From contig NZ_JAYROR010000002.1 in assembly GCF_041911615.1 (NCBI RefSeq), forward strand, positions 1-64,000: 64,000 nucleotides of DNA, given 5' to 3'. Source of the DNA: Zoogloea sp041911615. GTDB lineage: Bacteria > Pseudomonadota > Gammaproteobacteria > Burkholderiales > Rhodocyclaceae. The position numbers and the translations under genes are program-made. The notes under the pieces were generated by a model. That model saw only the letters and a program-made list of their open reading frames with translations, made no database searches and was not told the DNA's origin. Every line of letters starts with the position of its first letter. Within the stretch, counting starts at the first letter, position 1. This document shows positions 7,814 to 16,887 of this stretch, in pieces.

Positions 7814-9901
7814 ATGCATCGCCCCGCCACCGACCGCCAGTTCAGCAGCGACCACTTCATCAACCGCGAGCTCTCCTTGCTGCAGTTCCAGCGCCGCGTG
7901 CTGGCCCAGGCGGCCGACCCGGCGGTGCCGCTGCTCGAGCGGCTGCGCTTCCTGTGCATCGTGTCGAGCAACCTCGACGAATTCTTCGAGGTGCGCGTCG
8001 CCGGCGTCAAGGAGCAACTGCGCCTGGGCAGCCTCGCGCTGACCACCGACGGCCTCACCCCAGCCCTGCTCCACGCGCGCATCAGCCAGGAGGTGCACAG
8101 CCTCATCGACGAGCAGTACGCCCTGCTCAACAACACGCTGCTGCCGGCCCTGGCCGAAGAAGGCATCGTGTTCCTGCGCCGCAGCGTCTGGACCGACGCC
8201 CAGCACCTGTGGGCGCGCGACTATTTCCTGCGCGAGGTGATGCCGGTGCTCACCCCGATCGGGCTCGACCCGGCCCATCCCTTCCCGCGGGTGCTCAACA
8301 AGAGCCTCAACTTCGCCGTCGAACTGGAAGGCCGCGACGCCTTCGGGCGCAACTCCGGCGCCGCCATCGTCCAGGCGCCGCGCGCGCTGCCGCGCGTCAT
8401 CCGCGTACCGAAGGCCCTTACCGGCGTCGAGCACGGTTTCGTGTTCCTGTCCTCGCTGCTCCACGCCCACGTGGGCGAGCTCTTCGAGGGCATGACGGTG
8501 CTGGGCTGCTACCAGTTCCGCGTGACCCGCAATTCAGACATGTTCGTCGACGAAGAGGAAGTGAAGGATCTGCGCGCCACCCTCAAGGGCGAACTGCAGC
8601 AGCGCCACTTCGGCGACGCCGTGCGCCTGGAACTGGCCGACAACTGCTCCGAGGCGATGGCCACCTTCCTGATGAAGCAGTTCGGGCTCGACGCCGCCGA
8701 CGTCTATCGCGTGCCCGGCATGGTCAACCCGGTGCGCCTCAACCAGGTACCCGACTGGGTCGACCGACCCGACCTCAAATATCGCCCCTACCAACCGGCC
8801 CGCCCCAAGGGGCTCGACAAGCGCGAGAACATCTTCGCCGCGATCCGCCGCAACGACATCCTGCTGCACCACCCGTTCCAGAGCTTCGAGCCGGTCATCG
8901 AACTGCTCAAGGCCGCCGCCGACGATCCGGACGTGGTGTCGGTGAAGATGACGGTGTACCGCACCGGCACCGATTCCGTGCTGATGGAACACCTCGTCCG
9001 CGCAGCCCAGAAGGGCAAGGAAGTCACCGTGGTGCTGGAGCTGATGGCGCGCTTCGACGAGGAAGCCAACATCAGCTGGGCCGCCCGTCTCGAGGAAGTC
9101 GGCGCCCATGTGGTGTACGGCGTGTTCGGCTACAAGACCCACGCCAAGATGCTGCTCCTGGTGCGCCGCGAGAACGGCGTCCTGCGCCGCTACGCCCACC
9201 TCGGCACCGGCAACTACCACCCCCGCACGACCCGCTTCTACACCGACTTCGGCCTGCTCACCGCCAACGACGAGATCGGCACCGATGTGGCCGAAGTGTT
9301 CAAGCAGCTCACCGGACTGGGTCAGGCCGGCAAGCTCAAGCACCTGTGGCAGGCGCCCTTCACGCTGCAGCCCAACGTCGTCGCCGCGATTCGCGACGAG
9401 GCCGAGATCGCCCGTGCCGGACGCAAGGGGCGCATCATCGTCAAGGTCAATGCCCTGCTCGAACCGGAAACCATCGAGGCGCTCTATGAAGCCTCCCAGG
9501 CCGGCGTCGAGATCGACATCATCGCCCGCAGCGTGTGCGCCCTCAAACCGGGCGTGCCGGGCCTGTCCGAGAACATCCGCGTGCGCTCGGTCGTCGGCCG
9601 CTTCCTCGAGCACCACCGCATCTTCTACTTCCTCGCCGACGGTGCCGAAAAGCTCTACCTCTCCAGCGCCGACTGGATGGAGCGCAACTTCTTCAAGCGC
9701 ATCGAGGTCGGCTTCCCGATCCTCGACCCGAAAGTGAAACGGCGTGTAATGAAGGAAGGCCTGCGTCCCTACCTCGGCGACAACTGCCAGGCCTGGGAAC
9801 TCGATGCCGAAAACCACTATCGCCGCAAGAATCCCCGCACCACCCGCCGAGCCGCCCAGGAAATCCTGCTGAAGGAACTCACCGGCTACAGCGGCAGCTG
9901 A
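7814..9901 (+). CDS. ppk: Polyphosphate kinase 1
   Basis: This 695-residue enzyme makes polyphosphate from ATP. The N-terminal part begins FINRELSLLQFQRRVL and includes SSNLDEFFEVRVAG. The two phospholipase D-like C-terminal domains hold the autophosphorylated histidine in FGYKTHAKMLLL (about residue 447) and the second conserved histidine region in FLEHHRIFYF. Length matches bacterial PPK1. The start at 7814 is chosen over an in-frame ATG at 7790, because AGGAGAG lies 5-11 bases upstream and the upstream ATG overlaps the promoter -10. It is divergent from ppx and preceded by PHO-box-like repeats, suggesting induction in phosphate limitation. Confidence 0.97.
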   Translation: MHRPATDRQFSSDHFINRELSLLQFQRRVLAQAADPAVPLLERLRFLCIVSSNLDEFFEVRVAGVKEQLRLGSLALTTDGLTPALLHARISQEVHSLIDEQYALLNNTLLPALAEEGIVFLRRSVWTDAQHLWARDYFLREVMPVLTPIGLDPAHPFPRVLNKSLNFAVELEGRDAFGRNSGAAIVQAPRALPRVIRVPKALTGVEHGFVFLSSLLHAHVGELFEGMTVLGCYQFRVTRNSDMFVDEEEVKDLRATLKGELQQRHFGDAVRLELADNCSEAMATFLMKQFGLDAADVYRVPGMVNPVRLNQVPDWVDRPDLKYRPYQPARPKGLDKRENIFAAIRRNDILLHHPFQSFEPVIELLKAAADDPDVVSVKMTVYRTGTDSVLMEHLVRAAQKGKEVTVVLELMARFDEEANISWAARLEEVGAHVVYGVFGYKTHAKMLLLVRRENGVLRRYAHLGTGNYHPRTTRFYTDFGLLTANDEIGTDVAEVFKQLTGLGQAGKLKHLWQAPFTLQPNVVAAIRDEAEIARAGRKGRIIVKVNALLEPETIEALYEASQAGVEIDIIARSVCALKPGVPGLSENIRVRSVVGRFLEHHRIFYFLADGAEKLYLSSADWMERNFFKRIEVGFPILDPKVKRRVMKEGLRPYLGDNCQAWELDAENHYRRKNPRTTRRAAQEILLKELTGYSGS

Positions 9902-10002
9902 GTGCCCGTGCGGCGGCGGCGCCCCTCCTCGTACGGCCCGGCGCACGGAGGGGCGGCCAGAGCGCGATGCTGTTGTAGAATCCCGGCTCGATCCGTTCAT
10001 CG

Positions 10003-11334
10003 ATGGCCACTCCCATGCTTCCGTCCCGCTTCCGCCTCTCCCGCGCCGCGTCCGGCGCCGTTGCCAGCCTGCTCGCCGCAGCCCTCGTCTCCGCCTGCGG
10101 TGGCGGTGGCGGCAGTTCCGCTGGCGCACCGGCAAACTTCCGGGTCGTCGAAGGCGACGGCCAGGCCACCGTTTCATGGACGGCGGAAGGTGGCGTTCAG
10201 TACTGGCTCTTCTACGCGCCGAGCGTGAGCTTCGCCAGCGTCAAGGAATGGAGCAAACTCACCGGCGCGGTGAGCAAGGTCGGATACGGTAACGACAAGG
10301 GCATCGGCTCGCCGTACATCGCGACCGGCCTCACCAACGGCACCCCCTACTACTTCGCCGTCAACGGCCGTAACGACGGCGGCGACGGCGGGCCGCTCAC
10401 CGCCGTCCTGTCCGTCACCCCTCGGCCGTCGGGCAACGCCTGGAAGACCGGTGGCAGCTTCGCCGGCGCCCCCACCCTGCGCGGCGTCACCCTTGGTACC
10501 GACAGCAGCGACAACTCCGCCCGCTACCTCGCGGTCGGCGACGGCGGCATCGTGTTCCGCAGCACCGACGCCTACCCCAGCACCGACCCGCTGACCTGGG
10601 AAGCCAAGGCCACCCTCGGCGGCCAGCTCAACGCGGTCATCTACACGCTGGGCAAGTACATCGCCGTCGGCACCGCCGGCAAGGCCTGGTACGCCACCAC
10701 CGCCGACAGCTGGAGCGCCGGCAGCGCCTCGGACGCCCGCACCGACGGGCTCAACGCGCTCGCCAGCAACGGCGGCACCGTCGTCGCCGTCGGCGACAAC
10801 GGCCGCATCCTCACCTCCACCGACGGCCAGAGCTGGAGCCCTGCCGGTAGTATCCCGGCCGGCACACCCAACCTCTACGGCGTCGCCTACTCGCCCTCCG
10901 GCCTGTGGGTCGCCGTCGGCGCCGGCTGCAAGATCCTCACCAGCACCGATGCCACCACCTGGACCACCGTCGCCGCCAGCCTGCCCGGTTGCGTCGACCT
11001 GCGCGGCGTCAGCGTCAGCGGCTCGTCGCCCTACACCCTCGCCGCGGTGGGCACCGGTGCCACCGGCGGCGCCCTCGTCACCAGCAGCGACGGCACCACC
11101 TGGACCCAGCAGGCCGACCTCGGCAGCACCCCGCTGTACGCCGTGGCCGGCTCCTACGACGGCCGCTTCACCGCCGTCGGCGGCGGCGGCGCGATCTTCT
11201 TCGCCGACAGCCTGACCAGCTGGGCTCCGCCCGCGACCAACACCGCGCCGGCCCAGACCATGTACAGCGTCACCCGCGGCAACGCCACCTACACGTCCGT
11301 CGGCGTCGGCGGCAGCAGCGGCTACGCTTACTGA
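10003..11334 (+). CDS. Predicted lipoprotein with FN3-like domain and seven propeller-like repeats
   Basis: This 443-residue protein is not matched to a named gene. It has a signal peptide with lipobox LVSAC (cysteine 32), then a glycine-rich linker and an FN3-like domain (about 42-140; ANFRVVEGDGQATVSWT, GLTNGTPYYFAVNG). The rest contains seven repeats of [aromatic]-x-AVG-x-x-G (about residues 177, 221, 262, 304, 348, 391, 432), spaced 41-44 residues, most followed by STD-x-x-x-W. This resembles a seven-bladed BNR/YCF48-type beta-propeller on the outer membrane or surface. The start at 10003 lacks a good ribosome site, and ATG at 10015 is an equal alternative. The gap from ppk (9902-10002) holds only a possible -10 TAGAAT (9976-9981). 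Confidence 0.75.
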   Translation: MATPMLPSRFRLSRAASGAVASLLAAALVSACGGGGGSSAGAPANFRVVEGDGQATVSWTAEGGVQYWLFYAPSVSFASVKEWSKLTGAVSKVGYGNDKGIGSPYIATGLTNGTPYYFAVNGRNDGGDGGPLTAVLSVTPRPSGNAWKTGGSFAGAPTLRGVTLGTDSSDNSARYLAVGDGGIVFRSTDAYPSTDPLTWEAKATLGGQLNAVIYTLGKYIAVGTAGKAWYATTADSWSAGSASDARTDGLNALASNGGTVVAVGDNGRILTSTDGQSWSPAGSIPAGTPNLYGVAYSPSGLWVAVGAGCKILTSTDATTWTTVAASLPGCVDLRGVSVSGSSPYTLAAVGTGATGGALVTSSDGTTWTQQADLGSTPLYAVAGSYDGRFTAVGGGGAIFFADSLTSWAPPATNTAPAQTMYSVTRGNATYTSVGVGGSSGYAY

Positions 11335-11366
11335 TCCCGCCGACACAGCACCGCAACCGCAGCAAA

Positions 11367-11399
11367 AAGTGGAGCAGCGCCTGCGGGCCTGCTCCACTT
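11367..11399. terminator. Hairpin between the propeller lipoprotein gene and bioA
   Basis: Perfect 11-bp arms AAGTGGAGCAG (11367-11377) and CTGCTCCACTT (11389-11399) enclose an 11-base loop, 32 bp after the lipoprotein stop. The A-run at 11364-11368 would make a U-tract only for leftward transcription, while on the plus strand the hairpin is followed by CGTCC. It may still end or attenuate rightward transcripts ahead of bioA. Confidence 0.5.
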
Positions 11400-11419
11400 C
11401 GTCCTTCTGAAGCCGCCCC

Positions 11420-12754
11420 ATGTCACCCTCCGCCCCCTCGAACGCCGAACTCCTCGGCCGCTCCCTCGCCGCCGTCTGGCACCCGTGCACCCAGATGAAG
11501 CACCACGAGCACCTGCCACTGGTGCCGGTCAAACGCGGGCAGGGTGCCTGGCTCTACGACATGGACGGCCGCCGCTACCTGGACGGCATCAGCTCCTGGT
11601 GGGTCAACCTGTTCGGCCACGCCAACCCGCGCATCGGCGCCGCCCTCAAGGCCCAGCTCGACCAGCTCGAGCACGTGATGCTCGCCGGCTTCACCCACGA
11701 GCCGGTGGTCGAACTCTCCGAGCGCCTCGCCGCCCTCACCGGCCATCATCTGGGCCACGCCTTCTACGCCTCCGACGGCGCCTCGGCCACCGAGATCGCC
11801 CTCAAGATGAGCGCCCACTACTGGCGCAACCACGGCGAGCCCGGCAAGAACCGCTTCGTCAGCCTGGCCGGCAGCTATCACGGCGAAACCGTCGGCGCCC
11901 TGGCCGTCACGGATGTGGCCATCTTCCGCGATGCCTACGCCCCGCTGGTGCGCCCCGGCACCTGCGTGCCCAGCCCCGACGCCCGCAATGCCGCACCCGG
12001 CGAAACCGCCGCTGACGTCGCCCGCCGCGCCGCCGCCGCCCTCGACGCCCACCTCGCCGCACACGCCCATGAAACCGCCGCGCTGATCGTCGAGCCGCTC
12101 ATCCAGTGCGCCTCCGGCATGGTGATGTACGACCCGGAATACCTGCGCCTCGCCCGCGAGATCTGCACCCGCCACCGGGTGCATCTGGTGGCCGACGAGA
12201 TCGCCGTCGGCTGCGGTCGCACCGGCACCTTCTTCGCCTGCGAGCAGGCCGGCATCTGGCCGGATTTCATCTGTCTTTCCAAGGGCATTTCCGGCGGCTA
12301 CCTGCCGCTGTCCATCGTCCTGTCCACCGACGACATTTTCGCCGCCTTCTACGACGACGACACCGCCCGCGGGTTCCTGCATTCCCACAGCTACACCGGC
12401 AACCCGCTGGCCTGCCGCGCCGCGCTGGCAACGCTCGACATCTTCGAGCAGGACGACGTGCTCGCCGTCAACCGCACCAAGGCCGAACGTCTCGGCGCGG
12501 CTTTCCAGGCCACCGTCGGCGCCCACCCGGCCGTGCGTCACCTGCGCCAGCGCGGCATGATCCTCGCGTTCGACGTGGCCGACGCCCCTGCCGGCTTCGC
12601 CCGCCGCTTCTTCACCGCGGCCCTCGAACGGGAACTCCTCCTGCGGCCGATCGGACAAACCGTTTACACCATGCCGCCGTACATCCTGTCCGACGCCGAA
12701 ATCGCGCACCTCGCCGGCCGCTGTGCCGAAGCCCTGGAGGTTGCGCTTGGCTGA
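11420..12754 (+). CDS. bioA: Adenosylmethionine-8-amino-7-oxononanoate aminotransferase
   Basis: This 444-residue class III aminotransferase converts 8-amino-7-oxononanoate to 7,8-diaminopelargonate, with S-adenosylmethionine as amino donor. Visible family features are VWHPCTQMKHHE near the N-terminus, SYHGETVGALAVTD, VADEIAVGCGRTGTFFAC and the PLP-lysine loop LSKGISGGYLPLS. The WHPCTQM phrase is typical of BioA rather than other class III enzymes. It opens a tight bioA-F-H-C-D operon. The following bioF start lies inside its last codons. Confidence 0.96.
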   Translation: MSPSAPSNAELLGRSLAAVWHPCTQMKHHEHLPLVPVKRGQGAWLYDMDGRRYLDGISSWWVNLFGHANPRIGAALKAQLDQLEHVMLAGFTHEPVVELSERLAALTGHHLGHAFYASDGASATEIALKMSAHYWRNHGEPGKNRFVSLAGSYHGETVGALAVTDVAIFRDAYAPLVRPGTCVPSPDARNAAPGETAADVARRAAAALDAHLAAHAHETAALIVEPLIQCASGMVMYDPEYLRLAREICTRHRVHLVADEIAVGCGRTGTFFACEQAGIWPDFICLSKGISGGYLPLSIVLSTDDIFAAFYDDDTARGFLHSHSYTGNPLACRAALATLDIFEQDDVLAVNRTKAERLGAAFQATVGAHPAVRHLRQRGMILAFDVADAPAGFARRFFTAALERELLLRPIGQTVYTMPPYILSDAEIAHLAGRCAEALEVALG

Positions 12755-13931
12755 TCGTCCCGACCCGCTCCACGAACTGCGCACCCGCCTCGCCGACCTC
12801 GACACGGCCGGGCTGCGCCGACGCCGCCGCGTCGTCACCACCGCCTGCGCCCCCGACACCCGCCTGGCCGACCGGCCAGAGCCGCTCGTCGCCTTCTGCG
12901 CCAACGACTACCTCGGCCTCGCCGCCGAGCCCGCCCTCGCCGACGCCGCCATCGCCGGCACCCGGCGCTGGGGCGTCGGCTCGGGCGCCTCGCACCTGGT
13001 CAGCGGCCATTACGCCGCCCATGACGCACTGGAGGCCCGCCTCGCCGCCTTCGTCGGCATGGACGACGCGCTCTACTTCTGTACCGGCTACATGGCCAAC
13101 ATCGGCGTCATGCCGGCCCTCGTCGGCCGTGGCGACGCCATCTTCGCCGACAAGGTCAACCACGCGTCGCTGGTGGATGGCGCCCTGCTCTCCCGCGCCG
13201 AGCTCATCCGCTACCCCCACTGCGATCTGGCCGCCCTCGAGGCCCGCCTCGCCGCCTCGACGGCCCCGCGCAAACTCATCGTCACCGACGCCGTCTTCAG
13301 CATGGACGGCGACATCGCCCCGCTTCCCGAACTCCTCGCCCTCGCCGAGGCCCACCAGGCCTGGCTGCTGGTGGACGACGCCCACGGCTTCGGTGTGCTC
13401 GGCCCGCAAGGGCGGGGCAGCCTGGCCCATTTCGGGCTCGCGTCGCCCCGTCTCCTCTACATGGGCACCCTCGGCAAGGCCGCCGGCGTTGCGGGTGCCT
13501 TCGTCGCCGGACAGCGCGACGTGATCCAGTGGCTGCTCAGCACCTGCCGCAGCTACATCTTCACCACCGGCGCACCGCCGCTGCTCGCCCACACCCTGCT
13601 CACCGCGCTCGACCTCATCGAACACTGCGACGACCGCCGCACCCACCTCGGCGCGCTCATCGAACGCTTCAAGGCCGGTCTGCATCTCACCCGCTGGCAG
13701 CGCCTGCCGTCCGACACGCCGATCCAGCCGGTGGTGATCGGCGACAACCACGAAACCCTCGCCGTCTCCCGCGCCCTCGACGCCGAAGGCCTGTGGGTGC
13801 CGGCAATCCGTCCGCCCACCGTACCCAAGGGCGCCGCGCGGCTGCGCATCACCCTGTCGGCCGCCCACACCGTCGATCAGGTGGACCGCCTCGTCGCCAC
13901 CCTCAACCGCCTGGAAGCGACGTCCCGATGA
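12747..13931 (+). CDS. bioF: 8-amino-7-oxononanoate synthase
   Basis: This roughly 394-residue PLP enzyme condenses pimeloyl-ACP with alanine. Motifs are FCANDYLGLAAEP, the substrate loop SGHYAAHDALE, FSMDGDIAPLPEL, LVDDAHGFGVLG and the PLP lysine in MGTLGKAAGVAGAF. I place the start at a TTG (12747-12749), because GGAGG lies six bases before it and the homologous region begins soon after. An in-frame ATG at 12723 would require a longer overlap with bioA and has no such site. The TTG start overlaps the bioA stop by 8 bp, and its own stop overlaps bioH as ATGA. Confidence 0.95.
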   Translation: MADRPDPLHELRTRLADLDTAGLRRRRRVVTTACAPDTRLADRPEPLVAFCANDYLGLAAEPALADAAIAGTRRWGVGSGASHLVSGHYAAHDALEARLAAFVGMDDALYFCTGYMANIGVMPALVGRGDAIFADKVNHASLVDGALLSRAELIRYPHCDLAALEARLAASTAPRKLIVTDAVFSMDGDIAPLPELLALAEAHQAWLLVDDAHGFGVLGPQGRGSLAHFGLASPRLLYMGTLGKAAGVAGAFVAGQRDVIQWLLSTCRSYIFTTGAPPLLAHTLLTALDLIEHCDDRRTHLGALIERFKAGLHLTRWQRLPSDTPIQPVVIGDNHETLAVSRALDAEGLWVPAIRPPTVPKGAARLRITLSAAHTVDQVDRLVATLNRLEATSR

Positions 13932-14662
13932 GCACCCCGCTGGTCCTGCTGCACGGCTGGGGGCTATCGTCGGCCGTGTGGGCGCCACTGCGCGCCCGGC
14001 TCGACCCCGCCCTCCCGGTCGTCCCGCTTGATCTCCCCGGCCACGGCAGCGCCGCGCCGGCGGGCGACAGCCTCGCCGACTGGGCCGACGCCCTGCGCCC
14101 CCACATCCCCGACGGCGCCACCGTTGTCGGCTGGTCCCTCGGCGCGCAGCTTGCCCTCCATCTGGCCGCCCGCGCACCCGATGCCATCGCCCGACTCGTG
14201 CTGATCGGCGCCAGCCCGCGCTTCGTCCAGGCCGACGACTGGCCCTGCGCGATGCCGGCCGACACCCTCGGCGAATTCCGCCGGCAGTTCGACCTCGACC
14301 CCGCCGCCGTGCAAAAACGCTTCGTCGCGCTGCAGGCCCTCGGCGACAGCGCCCGCCGCGACGTCGTCGCCGCCCTCGGCACCGCACTCACGCCCGCCGA
14401 CGCGGCGCACCAGCCCGCCCTCGCCTGCGGCCTGCGCCTGCTCGCCGACACCGATCAGCGCGCCCTCGTCGCCGGCATCCGCCAGCCGACCCGGGTGCTC
14501 CACGGCAGCGCCGACACCCTGATGCCCGTCGCCGCCGCCGAATGGCTGGCCGACACCCTGCCCGACGGCCGCCTCACCGTCTTCCAGCACAGCGGCCACG
14601 CGCCCTTCCTGTCGCGCCCGGCCGACTGCGCCACGCTGCTCGAAAGCTTCATCCGTGACTGA
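13928..14662 (+). CDS. bioH: Pimeloyl-ACP methyl ester carboxylesterase
   Basis: This 244-residue alpha/beta hydrolase starts LVLLHGWGLSSAVWAPL, as in BioH. It has the nucleophile serine in VVGWSLGAQLALHLA (about residue 75), a late aspartate in HGSADTLMP and the catalytic histidine in HSGHAPFLSRP. BioH removes the methyl group from pimeloyl-ACP methyl ester, ending the BioC-dependent pimelate route. Its place between bioF and bioC strongly supports this over a generic esterase. ATGA coupling with bioF and an 8-bp overlap with bioC indicate one translational unit. Confidence 0.94.
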   Translation: MSTPLVLLHGWGLSSAVWAPLRARLDPALPVVPLDLPGHGSAAPAGDSLADWADALRPHIPDGATVVGWSLGAQLALHLAARAPDAIARLVLIGASPRFVQADDWPCAMPADTLGEFRRQFDLDPAAVQKRFVALQALGDSARRDVVAALGTALTPADAAHQPALACGLRLLADTDQRALVAGIRQPTRVLHGSADTLMPVAAAEWLADTLPDGRLTVFQHSGHAPFLSRPADCATLLESFIRD

Positions 14663-15431
14663 CGCACCCGCCCCCAAGCGCGCCGTGCGCGCCGCCTTCG
14701 ACAAGGCCGCCGACCGCTACGACGCCGTCGCACGCGTTCAGCGCGCCGCCTGCGACCGGCTGCTGAGCCTCGCCACCGCCCACGCCCACGCGCCCCAGCG
14801 CATTCTCGACGCCGGCTGCGGCACCGGCTATGCCCTGCCGGGCCTCGCCCACGCCTTTCCCGCTGCAACCCTGCTGGCCCTCGACTTCGCGCCAGCGATG
14901 CTGCGCCGCCACCCGCCGGGCCTCGCCCAGCCGGTCTGCGCCGACCTCGAACACCTGCCCTTCGCCACCGCCAGCCTCGACGCTCTGTGGTCCAGCTACG
15001 CCCTGCAGTGGTGCAATCCCCGTCACGCCCTGCCCGAGCTCGCCCGTGCCCTCGCCCCCGGCGGCCAGCTATGGCTCGCCACCCTCGGCCCCGGCACACT
15101 GGGCGAACTGCGCGACGCCTTCCGCCAGGTAGACGACGACGATCACGTGCTGCGCTTCGAATCCCCCGACACCATTGCCGCCGCCGCCGAATCGGCCGGC
15201 CTGCGCATCGTCGCCCGCGAACGCGACACCCTGCGCGCCTGGGCACCCGACCTGCGCACCCTGCTCGGCGACATCAAGACCCTCGGCGCCCACCAGACCG
15301 GCGCGGCCCGACGGACCCCCCTGACCAAATCCGCCTGGGGCCGCCTCGCCACCGCCTACGAAGCCCACCGGGGCGCCAACGGCCTGCCTGCGTCCTACGA
15401 CACCCTCTGGCTCATCGCCGAAAAGACCTGA
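14655..15431 (+). CDS. bioC: Malonyl-ACP O-methyltransferase
   Basis: This 258-residue SAM-dependent methyltransferase has AAFDKAADRYDAVARVQR at the N-terminus and the SAM motif ILDAGCGTGYALPGL, with SSYALQWCNP in the middle, all typical of BioC. It methylates malonyl-ACP to disguise it as a fatty acid primer for pimelate synthesis. Translation begins at a GTG (14655) inside the bioH end. The pairing with bioH in one operon means the full BioC-BioH route to pimeloyl-ACP is encoded here. Confidence 0.95.
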   Translation: MTDAPAPKRAVRAAFDKAADRYDAVARVQRAACDRLLSLATAHAHAPQRILDAGCGTGYALPGLAHAFPAATLLALDFAPAMLRRHPPGLAQPVCADLEHLPFATASLDALWSSYALQWCNPRHALPELARALAPGGQLWLATLGPGTLGELRDAFRQVDDDDHVLRFESPDTIAAAAESAGLRIVARERDTLRAWAPDLRTLLGDIKTLGAHQTGAARRTPLTKSAWGRLATAYEAHRGANGLPASYDTLWLIAEKT

Positions 15432-15439
15432 AAACCGAA

Positions 15440-16108
15440 ATGAGCGCCTTCTTCATCACTGGCACCGATACCGAGATCGGCAAGACCTTTGTCACCTGCA
15501 CCCTCCTCCACGCCGCCCGCGCCCGCGGCCACCGCGCCGTCGGCATGAAGCCCATCGCGGCCGGCGCCGAAATGGTGAATGCAGAATTCATCAATGAGGA
15601 CGCTGCCCGCATCCGCGCCGCCGGCAGCTTCGATCCGGGCCTCGCCCTGCTCAACCCCTACTGCCTCGCCAGCCCGATTGCACCGCACATCGCCGCCGCC
15701 GAGGAGGACATCCGCATCGATCCGCACAAGATCCTCGATGCCTTCGCGGCGCTGCGCAGCCAGGCCGACGTGGTACTGGTGGAAGGTGTGGGCGGCTTTC
15801 GCGTGCCCCTCGGCGACGACTACGACAGCGCCGACCTGGCCCGCGACCTCGGTCTGCCGGTGATTCTGGTGGTCGGGATGCGCCTCGGCTGCATCAATCA
15901 TGCCCTGCTCACCGCCGAAGCGGTTGCCGCCCGCGGGCTGCAGCTCGTCGGCTGGATCGCCAATCAGGTCGATCCGTCCATGCTGCGCTTCGAGCAGAAT
16001 CTCGACGCCCTGGTGGCGCGGGTGCCCGCGCCGCTGCTCGGGGTGGTGCGCTTCCAGCCCGACGGCAATGCCGCCGCGGCTGCGGCCGACGTCCGCCTAC
16101 CGGACTGA
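15440..16108 (+). CDS. bioD: Dethiobiotin synthetase
   Basis: This 222-residue protein begins with the BioD P-loop region FITGTDTEIGKTFVTCTLL. It continues with MKPIAAGAE, the substrate motif LVEGVGGFRVPL and GMRLGCINHALLTAEA. It closes the ureido ring of dethiobiotin using CO2 and ATP. It follows bioC by 8 bp. bioB, needed for the final step, is not in the window. The last 12 bp overlap the convergent TrmH-family gene and no terminator hairpin is evident between them. Confidence 0.96.
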   Translation: MSAFFITGTDTEIGKTFVTCTLLHAARARGHRAVGMKPIAAGAEMVNAEFINEDAARIRAAGSFDPGLALLNPYCLASPIAPHIAAAEEDIRIDPHKILDAFAALRSQADVVLVEGVGGFRVPLGDDYDSADLARDLGLPVILVVGMRLGCINHALLTAEAVAARGLQLVGWIANQVDPSMLRFEQNLDALVARVPAPLLGVVRFQPDGNAAAAAADVRLPD

Positions 16109-16885
16109 CGGCCGTCGCTGGCGAAGCTGCTCGAACAGGCAGACGCCAGCAGCCACCCCCACATTGAGCGACTCCATGCCGCCCGGCATCGGAATCACCA
16201 CTCGCCGCGTCGCCAGGGCCGCCACCGCGGGCGACAGCCCCTGCCCTTCGGACCCCATCAGCCAGGCCACCGGCCCGCGCAGGTCGAGGTCGTAGAGCTC
16301 GACTGCCTCGCGCAGATCGGCCGCGAGGATCGCCCCGCCGTAACCGGCCAGGGCCGACGCCGCCTCGACGCCTTCGTGGAGGCGCAAGCCGAAGTGGGCC
16401 CCCATCGCCGCCCGCAGCACCCGCGGCGACCACGCCTGCGCGCAGCCCGGCGTGAGGAGCACGTCCGCCACGCCCACCGCCGCCGCCGTGCGCAGGATCG
16501 TGCCCAGGTTGCCCGGGTCCTGGACCGCGTCGAGCACCACGCAGTCGGCATCCAGCGCCATCGGCGCCGGCGCCGGCGGCACCGGAAGCAGCGCCAGCAC
16601 GCCGCTCGGCGCATCCACCGGGCTCACGTGGGCAAACAGACGATCGGGCAATTCGAGGCAGATTTCAGTTGGACAGGCGGCCAGCAGACTCGCGATCTCG
16701 GGCTGCATACGCCCACTCTCGCTCACCACCACACGGCTCGGTCGCACACCACGCGCCAGCGCCACACCCAGCAGATGGGCACCGTCGAGGAGCGTCTCGC
16801 CGCTCGACCTGCGCGTCCGCGCCGAAGTGGCGAGGGCGTGCAGGTGCTTGACCGTCGGATTGTCGCGGGAACTGATCTGCTTCAT
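16097..16885 (-). CDS. TrmH-family (SpoU) RNA methyltransferase
   Basis: This 262-residue protein has an N-terminal substrate-binding part (ISSRDNPTVKHLHALA, LLDGAHLLGVAL) and a SPOUT catalytic domain. The SPOUT domain carries three motifs: LDAVQDPGNLGTILRTAAAVG, VAWLMGSEGQGLSP and IPMPGGMESLNVGVAAGVCLFE. These enzymes 2'-O-methylate rRNA or tRNA, and the exact target nucleotide cannot be told from sequence. It is the last gene of the leftward chain from rpsB, 2 bp after the CopD-like gene, and overlaps bioD on the other strand. Confidence 0.9.
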   Translation of the reverse strand: MKQISSRDNPTVKHLHALATSARTRRSSGETLLDGAHLLGVALARGVRPSRVVVSESGRMQPEIASLLAACPTEICLELPDRLFAHVSPVDAPSGVLALLPVPPAPAPMALDADCVVLDAVQDPGNLGTILRTAAAVGVADVLLTPGCAQAWSPRVLRAAMGAHFGLRLHEGVEAASALAGYGGAILAADLREAVELYDLDLRGPVAWLMGSEGQGLSPAVAALATRRVVIPMPGGMESLNVGVAAGVCLFEQLRQRRPSVR

Positions 16886-16887
16886 GC

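Noticed and set aside
11423..12904. A 493-codon minus-strand frame opposite bioA and bioF
   Set aside because: Antisense shadow of two clear biotin genes; very Gly/Ala/Val-rich with no fold signature.
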